Counted from the stretch's first letter, positions 1-6,219 are shown. The stretch is DNA of 6,322 nt from Bacillota bacterium (GCA_023458355.1 JAEWZS010000212.1:1-6322), one strand, 5' to 3'. Notes: generated by a model not told the origin, from the sequence alone. A program made the numbers and translations.

Positions 1-25
1 CCTCCGGCCCGCGGTCAACGGCACG

Positions 26-67
26 TTTAATAATGAAATTTATGTACATACATTTAACAATGAAATT
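26..67. repeat. Pair of 15-bp direct repeats upstream of pyruvate kinase
   Basis: TTTAATAATGAAATT (26-40) recurs as TTTAACAATGAAATT (53-67), with 14 of 15 bases identical and starts 27 bp apart. The second copy ends one base before the proposed -35 box. Between the copies is the small palindrome TGTACA. The layout could be an operator for a dimeric or cooperative regulator, or an AT-rich element that stimulates the promoter. It could also be a chance AT-rich duplication. No regulator is named. Confidence 0.4.
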
Positions 68-68
68 C

Positions 69-97
69 TTGTAAGCTTTGCTTTCGCGTAGTACAAT
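69..97 (+). promoter_or_regulatory. Putative sigma-A promoter for pyruvate kinase
   Basis: TTGTAA (69-74) matches four of six bases of the -35 consensus and TACAAT (92-97) matches five of six of the -10 consensus. The spacer is 17 bp, the optimum. Transcription would start near 104, leaving a leader of about 20 nt that holds the ribosome binding site. The direct repeat lies immediately upstream. This is a motif match only; no transcript data are available. Confidence 0.6.
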
Positions 98-124
98 GCT
101 CCTATTCAAAAAGAGGTGTTAGGT

Positions 125-1537
125 ATGAGAAAAACAAAAATCGTATGTACAATAGGACCTGTAAGTGAGAACGAGCAATGCATAACCGAGCTTTGTCTTG
201 CAGGCATGAACGTTGCAAGGCTCAACTTCTCCCATGGGAGCTATGAGGAGCACGGCAACCGCATCATGCTCGTAAAAAAGGTGCGCGAAAAACTCAATAT
301 CCCCATCGCAATATTGCTTGATACCAAGGGTCCAGAATACCGCATTAAAACTTTCTGCGACGGGAAGATCACGCTCAATGACGGGGATAGTTTCGCGTTC
401 ACTACGGAGGATATTGAAGGTACGAAGGAGCGCGTTTCCGTAAGCGATAAAAATTGTATAAGCGCACTTACTGTTGGCGACAGGATACTCGTGAACGACG
501 GCCTTCTTATCTTTGAAGTGAAAAAGCTCACGAAAACAGATGCCATATGTACGGTGATTGCAGGCGGAGAGCTCAGCGACAAAAAAAGCATGAACTTCCC
601 CAACAAAATCGTTGGCGGTCCGTATTTGAGCGGACAGGATAAAAAGGACATACTGTTTGGCATCCAAAACGGTGTGGATTTTATCGCCGCCTCGTTTGTT
701 TCCTCCAAAGCCGACCTCGTGGAACTCAATGCTTTTTTACGAGACAACGGCGGCGAGGATATCGACATCATCGCCAAGATCGAAAACCGCGCGGGTGTCG
801 ATAACATCGAGGAGATTTGCGAGGAATGCGACGGCATTATGATCGGACGCGGTGACCTCGGCGTTGAGATACCCTTCGAGGAACTCCCCTATATCCAGAA
901 AGCCCTCATCACCAAATGCAGGTTGTTAGGTAAGCGTGTGATTACTGCCACAGAAATGCTCGAGTCGATGATCCATAACCCTCGCCCCACAAGAGCTGAG
1001 ATATCCGACGTTGCAAACGCCGTGTATGACGGTACGAGCGCCATTATGCTCTCGGGCGAGACCGCCGCGGGCAAGTACCCCGTACAGACGGTAAAGGTCA
1101 TGTCGACCATCGCGGAGGAGACGGAAAAGCATATCAACTACGCCAAGCGCTTTTCCAACGCGGAATTCCGCATCAAAAATAAGAGCGACGCTATCTCCCA
1201 CGCGACCTGCGGCATGGCCATTGACCTCGATGCAAAGGCCATCGTCACCTGTACGCTTTCGGGTACGACGGCACGTATGGTATCGCGCTTTCGCTGCCCC
1301 GTAAACATACTCGGCATGACCACGAGCAAACGCGCATGGTATAAGCTTTCACTTTCATGGGGCGTATACCCCGTAATGAGCGAACCTTTTACTTCCGCAG
1401 ATGTGCTTTTTTACCATGCTAGGGAGGCAGCTAAAAAGGCATTCGATCTACAGCCGGGCGACAACATCATCATTACAGGCGGCTTAGTGAACGGCGTTTC
1501 GGGGAATACGAACATTATAAAGTTGGAGACGATTTAA
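125..1537 (+). CDS. pyk: Pyruvate kinase
   Basis: This gene encodes cytosolic pyruvate kinase (470 aa), which converts phosphoenolpyruvate and ADP to pyruvate and ATP in the last step of glycolysis. The protein opens with MRKTKIVCTIGP, a typical start. Residues 34-38 are NFSHG and 66-71 DTKGPE. The glutamate at 71 corresponds to Glu117 of the rabbit muscle enzyme, which marks potassium-dependent forms. The catalytic lysine K218 sits in AKIEN, followed by GRGDLGVEIP (241-250), TATEMLESM (274-282) and PRPTRAE (286-292). The TATEMLESM motif has Glu where Gln is common. The length is that of the short form: the extra C-terminal phosphohistidine-like domain found in many Bacillus and clostridial enzymes is absent. 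A GTG three codons upstream also gives an open frame. I chose ATG at 125 because AAAGAGGTG (110-118) is an ideal Shine-Dalgarno site for it and overlaps the GTG. The gene is monocistronic, with its own promoter and terminator. Confidence 0.97.
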   Translation: MRKTKIVCTIGPVSENEQCITELCLAGMNVARLNFSHGSYEEHGNRIMLVKKVREKLNIPIAILLDTKGPEYRIKTFCDGKITLNDGDSFAFTTEDIEGTKERVSVSDKNCISALTVGDRILVNDGLLIFEVKKLTKTDAICTVIAGGELSDKKSMNFPNKIVGGPYLSGQDKKDILFGIQNGVDFIAASFVSSKADLVELNAFLRDNGGEDIDIIAKIENRAGVDNIEEICEECDGIMIGRGDLGVEIPFEELPYIQKALITKCRLLGKRVITATEMLESMIHNPRPTRAEISDVANAVYDGTSAIMLSGETAAGKYPVQTVKVMSTIAEETEKHINYAKRFSNAEFRIKNKSDAISHATCGMAIDLDAKAIVTCTLSGTTARMVSRFRCPVNILGMTTSKRAWYKLSLSWGVYPVMSEPFTSADVLFYHAREAAKKAFDLQPGDNIIITGGLVNGVSGNTNIIKLETI

Positions 1538-1546
1538 GAAAGTTAT

Positions 1547-1580
1547 AAGTAAAGCGGCCGAGAGGCCGCTTTACTTTTTA
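1547..1580 (+). terminator. Intrinsic terminator of pyruvate kinase
   Basis: A perfect 13-bp stem (1547-1559 pairing with 1564-1576) closes a GAGA loop and runs into a T-rich tract, starting 9 nt after the stop codon. The outer stem is A/T-rich and the inner part is GC-rich. Because the stem begins with AAGTAAA, the opposite strand also reads a hairpin followed by a weakly T-rich tail, so some activity against transcripts arriving from the convergent lar operon is possible but less certain. Confidence 0.92.
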
Positions 1581-1655
1581 TCTTGATAACCAAAAAACTC
1601 TTCTACGCAAAAGAAACGATAAATCCGTTTTTAGGCTCCCTCTGATGAGGGAGTT

Positions 1656-1767
1656 GTCGGCACGCGAGGCCACAGGCCTCGGCCCACGCAAGGCCGTAAG
1701 CCTTGGCCCGAAGGGCTCCGGCTCTGCCGGACGTGAAGGGCTCCGGCTCGCCGGACGCAAAGCCGAC
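1656..1767. repeat. Nested array of four small hairpins inside the element
   Basis: GTCGGC (1656-1661) can pair with GCCGAC (1762-1767), enclosing four compact hairpins in a row: 1665-1681 (7-bp stem, ACA loop), 1689-1705 (6-bp stem), 1717-1731 (6-bp stem) and 1742-1755 (5-bp stem). The last two lie in a tandem duplication: units at 1710-1734 and 1735-1758 share GAAGGGCTCCGGCT and differ mainly by one inserted base in the loop. The first two units share the GGCC-rich pattern but are more diverged. The array appears to have grown by stepwise duplication of a unit of about 24 bp. Confidence 0.7.
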
Positions 1768-1768
1768 T

Positions 1769-1806
1769 GAGGGAGAGAAAAATAACTTTCGGTGTATCTC
1801 TCCCTC
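1769..1806. repeat. 10-bp inverted repeat with 18-nt loop
   Basis: GAGGGAGAGA (1769-1778) is perfectly complementary to TCTCTCCCTC (1797-1806), with an AT-rich loop between them. It lies in the middle of the element and marks the junction between the hairpin array on its left and a second folded half on its right. That right half holds CACGGC-TGT-GCCGTG (1810-1824), a 6-bp stem 1828-1833/1879-1884 enclosing GTAATGC/GCATTAC (1845-1868), and TCCGCC-ACT-GGCGGA (1901-1915). Confidence 0.7.
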
Positions 1807-1967
1807 CGTCACGGCTGTGCCGTGCCACCCAGTTCGTAATAGTCGTAATGCACCTTAAGTCGCATTACTCCTTTTCTCACTGGGCTTTCGCCTCACTTCA
1901 TCCGCCACTGGCGGAGTTTCGGCTTCGCCCCCGTCCTCAGAGGGAGGCTTTTGGTTCCTATCAGCCA

Positions 1968-3191
1968 CTACCTTACTTGTTTTGCCGCTTCGGTAAGCGA
2001 TAAACCCTTTTCTCTCGCTATTTTCGCCACATCTTCAAACTCAGGTTTTTCGCGTTTGACATCGTATCCTTCCGCCTGTTTCACGCGCACGGTACCGTAT
2101 TCGGTTTTTGCAATGCGCTCTGAACGTTTCAAAACATAACGGTTACAAACATATTCACGCACACCCAATGTGGTTGTATGCTTGAAAATGAGCTTTAAAA
2201 TCTCGGAGCGTTGCTCCAAACGGCACAAGCAGGAGAAAAGCACAGCAGGCCTACTCTTTTTCATGCCTATGGGTACGGTAAAAACGTCGAGTGCTCCGGC
2301 TTCAAGAAGCATCTCCATAGCAAACCCCACAGCCTCGGGGGTCATATCATCGATATTGCAGCTAAGCTCTAAAATTTTCTCCTCCGCCGCGTCCTCAACG
2401 CCCAGCATGGCGCGGACGCAGTTGCAAGCCTCAAAGTCCTTCTTGCCCATGCCATAGCCGATCTTTTCAGTTTTCATAGGGGGCATTGCGCTAAATTCGT
2501 GCACAAAGTGCCTAAGCAGTGCCGCACCCGTTGGCGTACAAAGCTCGCCGCGTATTGTACCGCCATAGGTGGGGATTCCCATTAAGAGCCGAGCCGTTGC
2601 GGGTGCAGGTACAGGCAAGAGCCCATGCGCACAGCGAACCTGCCCGCTCCCCACATGAACGGGTGAAGCGATAATTCGATCGGGCTTAAGCTCATGTATG
2701 AGCATGCACACGCCTACAATATCCGCCACGGCGTCCATCATACCCACCTCATGGAAATGCACCTCTATTACAGGCCTCCCATGCACTTCGCTTTCCGCTT
2801 TGGCAAGTAGTTCGTATACTGAAAGCGCGTCCAAGCGTACTTCTTTCGGTATATCGAGATGATGCAGTATATGTTCTATCTCCCCTAACCCGGCGTGATC
2901 GTGATGGTCGTTATAGTCATGGCTGTGGTCGTGATGATCATGGTCGTGGTCATGGTCGTGATGAACGTGGTGTAACTGTTCATCCTCTTCTTCGCCATGC
3001 ACATATACACTTACATGCGTGCCCACTATACCGCATTTTACGGAAGGCTCTGCGCTTATGCGTACGTTTGGGATTTTGAGGTTGTTTAGCTTATCAATAA
3101 ATGCATCCTTGTCCGGCATCAATTCTAAAAGCGCAGCCATGAGCATATCGCCTGCTGCTCCCATATTGCATTCGAGATAGAGTGTTTTCAT
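1968..3191 (-). CDS. larC: LarC, nickel insertion protein for NPN cofactor
   Basis: LarC (407 aa) is the CTP-dependent cyclometallase that inserts nickel into the dithio-pincer nucleotide, forming the carbon-nickel and sulfur-nickel bonds of the NPN cofactor in the cytoplasm. Family signatures are clear: the N-terminal LYLECNMGAAGDMLMAALL (4-22), VHFHEVGMMDAVADIVG (144-160), a segment ending in GELCTPTGAALLRHF (215-229), GYGMGKKDFEACNC (245-258) and SCNIDDMTPEAVGFAMEMLL (277-296), then the C-terminal nucleotide-binding region. A histidine/aspartate-rich insert lies at 74-99. In Lactiplantibacillus plantarum the gene is split into larC1 and larC2 joined by ribosomal frameshifting; here it is one uninterrupted frame. 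The start ATG overlaps the larB stop by 4 nt (ATGA) and follows GGGAGGG at good spacing, so translation is probably coupled. It is the last visible gene of the operon. Confidence 0.95.
   Translation of the reverse strand: MKTLYLECNMGAAGDMLMAALLELMPDKDAFIDKLNNLKIPNVRISAEPSVKCGIVGTHVSVYVHGEEEDEQLHHVHHDHDHDHDHHDHSHDYNDHHDHAGLGEIEHILHHLDIPKEVRLDALSVYELLAKAESEVHGRPVIEVHFHEVGMMDAVADIVGVCMLIHELKPDRIIASPVHVGSGQVRCAHGLLPVPAPATARLLMGIPTYGGTIRGELCTPTGAALLRHFVHEFSAMPPMKTEKIGYGMGKKDFEACNCVRAMLGVEDAAEEKILELSCNIDDMTPEAVGFAMEMLLEAGALDVFTVPIGMKKSRPAVLFSCLCRLEQRSEILKLIFKHTTTLGVREYVCNRYVLKRSERIAKTEYGTVRVKQAEGYDVKREKPEFEDVAKIAREKGLSLTEAAKQVR
2895..2972 (-). repeat. Low-complexity His/Asp-rich tract within larC
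   Basis: Codons 74-99 of larC form a run with 14 histidines in 26 residues, mostly alternating His and Asp. At DNA level it is an imperfect 6-bp repeat (GACCAC/GACCAT). A metal-binding loop is the obvious role in a nickel insertase, for example nickel storage or capture before transfer. Such loops vary widely in length within the family, and the repetitive DNA gives a simple mechanism for that variation. Confidence 0.85.
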
Positions 3192-3946
3192 TTTCCCTCC
3201 CGCATGTGGTTGATCATACTCGCGAGATAACCCGCGCCAAAACCATTGTCAATGTTAACAACGCTCACGCCGCTTGAACAGGAGTTGAGCATGGAAAGAA
3301 GCGCCGAAAGCCCGTTGAAGGATGCACCATAGCCGATGCTTGTGGGAACTGCAATGACGGGGCAGTCCGCAAGGCCGCCGATTACGCTCGCAAGAGCGCC
3401 TTCCATCCCGGCGATTGCAATGATTACACTGGCGCGCATAATCTCTTCCATATGCGAAAGAAGTCTGTGAAGCCCTGCTACGCCCACATCGTAAAGCCGC
3501 ACAACGCGGTTGCCTAAGGCTTGTGCTGTGAGAGCTGCCTCCTCGGCCACAGGCATGTCGCTTGTGCCGCCCGTCGCTACAACAATCTCACCCAAGCCCG
3601 TGGCTTTCGGCATTTCCCCCACGATACCGATTCGGCCCATTTCATAATAGGTAAAGGGAAGCCCAACTCGCAAAAAATCAGCGGCATTTTTATCTAGCCG
3701 TGTGATGAGTATGGTCTTTTGCCCCTTTTCAAGCATGACTTGGGCAATTCTTTGAATTTGCTCAGGGGTTTTACCCGCACCGTATATGACTTCCGCCACA
3801 CCCTGACGGATGCCGCGATGCGAATCGAGCTTGGCAAAGCCCAAATCCTCAAAGGGAGCCATTTTTAGTTTCACAACGGCATCGTTCACCGACACCTCGC
3901 CTGTAGATACCTTTTGCAGTAATTGTCGTATCTCTTGCTGCTCCAT
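3188..3946 (-). CDS. larB: LarB, pyridinium-3,5-biscarboxylic acid mononucleotide synthase
   Basis: LarB (252 aa) starts NPN synthesis: it carboxylates the pyridinium ring of nicotinic acid adenine dinucleotide at C5 and hydrolyses the phosphoanhydride, releasing AMP and the biscarboxylic mononucleotide. The C-terminal two thirds is a PurE-like (AIR carboxylase) domain, with VVATGGTSDMPVAEEA (122-137), DVGVAGLHRLL (153-163), IAGMEGALASVIGGL (178-192) and VPTSIGYGASFNGLSALL (200-217). Glu182 and Cys223 sit where the L. plantarum protein has Glu180 and Cys221; Cys221 forms the covalent adduct with the substrate. The N-terminal part, including LDSHRGIRQGVAEVIYGAGKT (40-60), is the LarB-specific region. 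The start is preceded by AGGGGAGG inside the end of larE, 2 nt separate the genes, and the stop overlaps larC by 4 nt. The full-length frame shows no damage. Confidence 0.95.
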   Translation of the reverse strand: MEQQEIRQLLQKVSTGEVSVNDAVVKLKMAPFEDLGFAKLDSHRGIRQGVAEVIYGAGKTPEQIQRIAQVMLEKGQKTILITRLDKNAADFLRVGLPFTYYEMGRIGIVGEMPKATGLGEIVVATGGTSDMPVAEEAALTAQALGNRVVRLYDVGVAGLHRLLSHMEEIMRASVIIAIAGMEGALASVIGGLADCPVIAVPTSIGYGASFNGLSALLSMLNSCSSGVSVVNIDNGFGAGYLASMINHMREGK

Positions 3947-3948
3947 AC

Positions 3949-4692
3949 TTACCTCCCCTTAAGGTCCAAAAGCACCGTTTCAAAAAACGGTCTTAAGTTT
4001 TCAACAACAGCTTCGCGCTCCGCTAAAGCTCGCTCCATTTGCTTTGTTGTAAATTGGAGCCTTGCCGCGTCGTGGAATACCCTTACGCGAAAATCCGTAA
4101 ATCCCATTTTAAAAAGCGCGCCTTCAGCTCCCTCTACGTAGCTTAAAAGCTCCGCCGTAAGCGGGGTATCCTTTGGCACACGCGTTGCCAGGCATGCATA
4201 CGCGGGCTTATCCCAGGTAAAAAGCCCTGCTTCTTTGGAAAGTCGCCTTACATCATCCTTCGTAAGACCGCACTCCCGTAAAGGCGAGCGTACACGAAGC
4301 TCTTGTAAGGCGCGCATACCCGGACGGTCCCCCGCATCATCGGAGGCGTTGGTACCGTCGATCAATACGGGGTAACCATCTAAAATAGCCCGCTCTTTAA
4401 GCGCACCAAACAATGCTGTTTTGCAATGGTAGCAGCGATCTTTCGGATTAGCAACGACCGCAGGAAGACGAAGCGCATCAAGCTCGATTATGGTCAACTC
4501 CACACCTAAATGCGCCGCGAGCTTTTTTGCATCCTCAAACTCAAACTGAGGTTGGAACACCGTTTTAATGTAATACGGACGCACATCGGCACCGTAATGA
4601 AGTCCCGCATACAAAAGATAAGAAGAATCTACACCACCCGAAAAACCAAGTGCAACATTCTTATTTTCCTTAAAAAATCCCTCAAGCGTCAT
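3949..4692 (-). CDS. larE: LarE, ATP-dependent sulfur transferase for NPN cofactor
   Basis: LarE (247 aa) activates the carboxylates of the LarB product by adenylation and replaces an oxygen of each with sulfur, acting twice to give the bis-thiocarboxylate. It has the PP-loop motif GFSGGVDSS (16-24) near the N-terminus, then DRCYHCK (85-91), DGTNASDDAGDRPG (112-125), SPLRECGLTKDDVRRL (136-151), WDKPAYACLATR (160-171) and the VRVFHDAARLQ region (203-213). Cysteines 87, 90 and 167 occupy the positions expected for the three-cysteine form of LarE, which holds a [4Fe-4S] cluster and works catalytically, unlike the sacrificial single-cysteine L. plantarum enzyme. The frame is open 16 codons further upstream, but AAGGGGGAACGGAA just before this ATG and the family N-terminus fix the start at 4692. 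That gives an 11-nt overlap with the ATPase gene upstream. Confidence 0.93.
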   Translation of the reverse strand: MTLEGFFKENKNVALGFSGGVDSSYLLYAGLHYGADVRPYYIKTVFQPQFEFEDAKKLAAHLGVELTIIELDALRLPAVVANPKDRCYHCKTALFGALKERAILDGYPVLIDGTNASDDAGDRPGMRALQELRVRSPLRECGLTKDDVRRLSKEAGLFTWDKPAYACLATRVPKDTPLTAELLSYVEGAEGALFKMGFTDFRVRVFHDAARLQFTTKQMERALAEREAVVENLRPFFETVLLDLKGR

Positions 4693-5410
4693 TTCCGTTC
4701 CCCCTTCGGTACGGCAGGATCGCTTCCACGCCGCACGCATCCATCAGTTTTTCATTGAATAATATTTCGCTGGATAAACCATCAGCGAATACTTTTCCGT
4801 CCTTCAAAAGCACAGCCCTCTTACAAGTCTCCAAAGCAAATGTGAGATCATGTGTGGCAACGAGTTTTGTGTGGCTTAAGCTGTTAAGCGTTTGAATAAG
4901 ATTTCGCCGGGCTTTAGGATCTAAAAAAGCGCTCGGTTCGTCAAATAACACGAGCTTAGGTTCCATGGACAATACCGATGCGAGCGCCGCCATGCGTTTT
5001 TCGCCGCCGGATAACCTTGCAGCACTTTTGCCGCTTAGATGAGAAATTTGAAGCATCGTTAGATACTTCTCCACCCGAGCTTCAACATCCTCTACACCCA
5101 AATTCCTCGGACCAAATGCCGCGTCCTCGTAAACCGTGGGCATAAAAAGTTGATCGTCAGGGTTTTGAAACACTACACCCACTTGAGCGCGGATAAGGCG
5201 CACCGTTTCTTTTGTGAGCTTCATGCTGTCAACGATAATTTCCCCGTCTGAAGGAAGCACGCCTACGACGGCCATGATGAGAGAGGTTTTACCCGCGCCG
5301 TTTGCGCCGATGAGCGCCACACTTTCCCCTTCATCGACTGTGAGGGTAAGTGCATCTACCGCTTTGGTCTTATCGGGATAGACGACCGATAAATCGTTGA
5401 TTATAAGCAT
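4682..5410 (-). CDS. larO: Nickel/cobalt ECF transporter ATPase (CbiO/LarO family)
   Basis: This is the ATP-hydrolysing subunit (242 aa) of a group I ECF metal importer. It works as a dimer on the inner face of the membrane, driving the permease. Motifs in order are Walker A GANGAGKT (35-42), Q-loop FQNPDDQLF (81-89), signature LSGGE (133-137), Walker B LVLFDEPS (153-160) with catalytic Glu158, and switch His187 in ATHD. The NPDDQ Q-loop is characteristic of ECF ATPases. The frame stays open for 87 codons upstream, deep into the permease gene. That extension lacks any ABC feature; the ATG at 5410 follows GGAGGGG and gives the standard N-terminus MLIINDLSVVYP. The start shares one base with the permease stop (TGATG). 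Family members carry nickel or cobalt; nickel is inferred from the following larEBC genes. Confidence 0.93.
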   Translation of the reverse strand: MLIINDLSVVYPDKTKAVDALTLTVDEGESVALIGANGAGKTSLIMAVVGVLPSDGEIIVDSMKLTKETVRLIRAQVGVVFQNPDDQLFMPTVYEDAAFGPRNLGVEDVEARVEKYLTMLQISHLSGKSAARLSGGEKRMAALASVLSMEPKLVLFDEPSAFLDPKARRNLIQTLNSLSHTKLVATHDLTFALETCKRAVLLKDGKVFADGLSSEILFNEKLMDACGVEAILPYRRGNGNDA

Positions 5411-6219
5411 CAAATAATCCCCTCCAGCCATGCACCAAGCGCCCCCTGTATGTCTGTTAGTCGGAACAGGATAGACGAACCAGCGGCTATGATAAGAAAA
5501 AGCCAATCCGCTGCGGAAAAACGCTTTTGAAATACCTCTCGTGCAAAGGATGGATAACCGCGGCATTGCATGGCATTGTAAACGCGCTCCGCCCGGTCGA
5601 AGCTGCGCAAAAGAAGCTGACCGACAAAACTTCCCATATGCTTCATATTTACACCGCGCGCGTTCGGGCATCGAAGCGAATACGCTGTGTGCATACCGAA
5701 TACTTCCTCCGCAAGCGTACCGAGATAGCGGTAGATCATTTCAAACAAATTCACGATAATAGAGGGCACACGAAGCCTCTTTAGAGCGCTCGTCAGCTCG
5801 AAAAAAGGCGTGACCGCGACGAGGATGAGCACTGCCGCTACGCTTAGAAAAGTGCGTAAAATCAGTACCAGAAAGCTCACCATGCCATAGCTTATTGCAA
5901 CATCGCCAAAACGGAATAAAATCGCACGGTCGAAGATAATGTTTGACAACCCTGCAAACAGTACAAAAGGCAGCGCAACGAGCAAGCGCTTTATAATCAT
6001 AAAAAAAGGTGTCTCCGAAAGCACCATAACAAGAACGGGGTAAAAAACGTATGGCACAAGGCGGCTTAGCTCATAGCGGTTAAACGATACCATGCATACG
6101 ATGTAAACCAGCGTCGCAAAAAGTTTCGCGTTGGGGTGTAGATTGTGAATGGCAGAATCGCCGGATGCCAGCTGTTCCAGCGAATAAATCTCCTGCAGTT
6201 TTGCGCGAACATTTGCCAT
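5410..6219 (-). CDS. larQ: Nickel/cobalt ECF transporter permease (CbiQ/LarQ family)
   Basis: This is the integral membrane T-component (269 aa) that links the substrate-binding membrane protein to the ATPases. The N-terminus IHNLHPNAKLFATLVYIV (24-41) is the usual CbiQ entry into the first membrane segment. Further hydrophobic stretches lie near 53-67, 78-92, 111-137 and 237-253. The coupling region contains two arginine-bearing motifs, AYSLRCPNARG (179-189) and AMQCRGYP (216-223), which match the Ala-Xaa-Arg-type signatures that contact the ATPase grooves. The start ATG at 6219 follows AAAAGGGTG at normal spacing; a second ATG at 6223 is out of frame. The ATPase gene follows with a 1-nt overlap. 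The substrate-binding LarMN/CbiMN subunit is expected just upstream, beyond the window edge. Confidence 0.9.
   Translation of the reverse strand: MANVRAKLQEIYSLEQLASGDSAIHNLHPNAKLFATLVYIVCMVSFNRYELSRLVPYVFYPVLVMVLSETPFFMIIKRLLVALPFVLFAGLSNIIFDRAILFRFGDVAISYGMVSFLVLILRTFLSVAAVLILVAVTPFFELTSALKRLRVPSIIVNLFEMIYRYLGTLAEEVFGMHTAYSLRCPNARGVNMKHMGSFVGQLLLRSFDRAERVYNAMQCRGYPSFAREVFQKRFSAADWLFLIIAAGSSILFRLTDIQGALGAWLEGII

Larger units (their letters stand above)
1630..1952. mobile_element. MITE-like/REP-like hairpin-rich intergenic element
   Basis: This non-coding block of about 320 bp fills most of the gap between the convergent pyruvate kinase and larC. Its ends form an imperfect terminal inverted repeat: AGGCTCCCTCTGA at 1633-1645 matches the reverse complement of 1937-1949 at 12 of 13 bases. 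Almost every part of the interior folds locally, with stems at 1636-1653, 1665-1681, 1689-1705, 1717-1731, 1742-1755, 1769-1806, 1810-1824, 1845-1868 and 1901-1915. No transposase is encoded and the open frames inside are short and repetitive. The phrases GGCTCCCTCTGATGAGGGAG and GACTGAGGGAGAG resemble dispersed repeats I associate with gut Clostridia. This suggests a non-autonomous mobile or REP-type element, but I cannot see other copies. No convincing target-site duplication is visible, since both flanks are just runs of T. It ends about 15 bp after the larC stop. Confidence 0.65.

Noticed and set aside
119..837. Long minus-strand open frames opposite pyruvate kinase
   Set aside because: They are antisense shadows of a highly conserved gene, with no recognisable domain and no independent start signals.
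1656..1767. CRISPR array
   Set aside because: The repeat units are adjacent, diverged and hairpin-forming with no unique spacers of constant length, and no cas genes are present.
1578..1828. Minus-strand open frames of 60-69 codons in the intergenic element
   Set aside because: They are low-complexity Arg/Pro/Ala-rich translations of the hairpin repeats in three overlapping frames; none has a convincing ribosome binding site.
1628..1952. Target-site duplication around the element
   Set aside because: Both flanks are only runs of T that cannot be told apart from the element ends, so no duplication can be claimed.
1968..3191. Programmed frameshift in larC as in L. plantarum
   Set aside because: The gene is a single uninterrupted 407-codon frame containing both N- and C-terminal family regions.
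4693..4740. 16-codon upstream extension of larE
   Set aside because: The residues are unlike LarE N-termini and overlap the conserved ATPase gene further; the ATG at 4692 has a clear Shine-Dalgarno site.
5411..5671. 87-codon N-terminal extension of the ATPase reading frame
   Set aside because: It lies entirely inside the permease gene in another frame, has no ABC-domain features, and a strong ribosome binding site plus the family N-terminus place the start at 5410.
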